DNA of 64,000 nt from Ophioceras dolichostomum (Eukaryota; Ascomycota; Sordariomycetes; Magnaporthales; Ophioceraceae), in assembly GCA_003049485.1 (NCBI GenBank), contig PYST01000128.1:33729-97728 (forward strand), written 5' to 3'. The position numbers were made by a program, and so were the translations under genes. The notes beneath the pieces are model-generated. The model ran no database searches. It was not told the origin of the DNA and saw nothing but the letters and a program-made list of their open reading frames with translations. Shown piece after piece: positions 63,979 through 64,000 of this stretch. Numbering within the stretch: position 1 is the stretch's first letter; every line of letters begins with the position of its first letter.

Positions 63979-64000
63979 GTTAGTAAAGCCCTATTAATGC

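Overview
The window is nuclear DNA from a filamentous ascomycete, most likely a Sordariomycete. The evidence is short introns (about 50-200 nt, GT-AG, often with a CTAAC-like branch site), GC-rich coding exons, a DHN-melanin naphthol reductase, an Egh16/MAS3-like secreted protein, a Clr5-domain regulator and an NLR-like NACHT protein. I could not assign a genus. I found no tRNA, rRNA, CRISPR array or intact transposon. Exon limits were built by hand from splice signals and reading-frame continuity, and names come from motifs, since no search could be run.

Left part (1-14 kb): the 5' part of a TauD/TfdA-like dioxygenase (-), a small conserved-looking protein (+), a purine-rich and repeat-bearing spacer, an acyl-protein-thioesterase-like hydrolase (+), an enoyl-reductase-like MDR enzyme (+) facing a glutathione S-transferase (-), an F-box-like/ankyrin protein (+), an intronless quinone oxidoreductase (+) and a small hypothetical protein (-).

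Middle (14-31 kb): a large NLR-like gene (-) with a SesB-type alpha/beta-hydrolase in front of a NACHT ATPase and a C-terminal half without an obvious repeat domain; its frame breaks at one or two places. Then come a GH128-like cell-wall glycosidase (+), a FAD-dependent amine/amino-acid oxidase (-), a decayed or possibly edited reading frame with several in-frame stops, a 48-N assembly gap inside poly-C, a Cys-rich protein with a 29-unit (GAT)n poly-aspartate tract (-), a serine carboxypeptidase (-) and the melanin-pathway tetra/trihydroxynaphthalene reductase (-).

Right part (31-64 kb): 4.6 kb without a convincing gene, then an Egh16-like secreted protein (+), a large zinc-finger-like putative regulator (-), a membrane-anchored tannase/feruloyl-esterase-like enzyme (-) next to an ACS-family MFS transporter (-), the SWR1 chromatin-remodelling ATPase (-) divergent from a complex I NDUFB8-type subunit (+), a conserved protein of unknown function (+), a weak small gene model, and the 5' part of a Clr5-domain regulator (+).

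Housekeeping genes (SWR1, complex I) sit among accessory genes typical of plant- or litter-associated fungi (wall enzymes, melanin, secreted Egh16-like protein, NLR-like immune receptor). There is no complete biosynthetic cluster. The most interesting loci are the NLR-like gene at 14.4-18.2 kb and the multi-stop frame at 22.8-23.3 kb.
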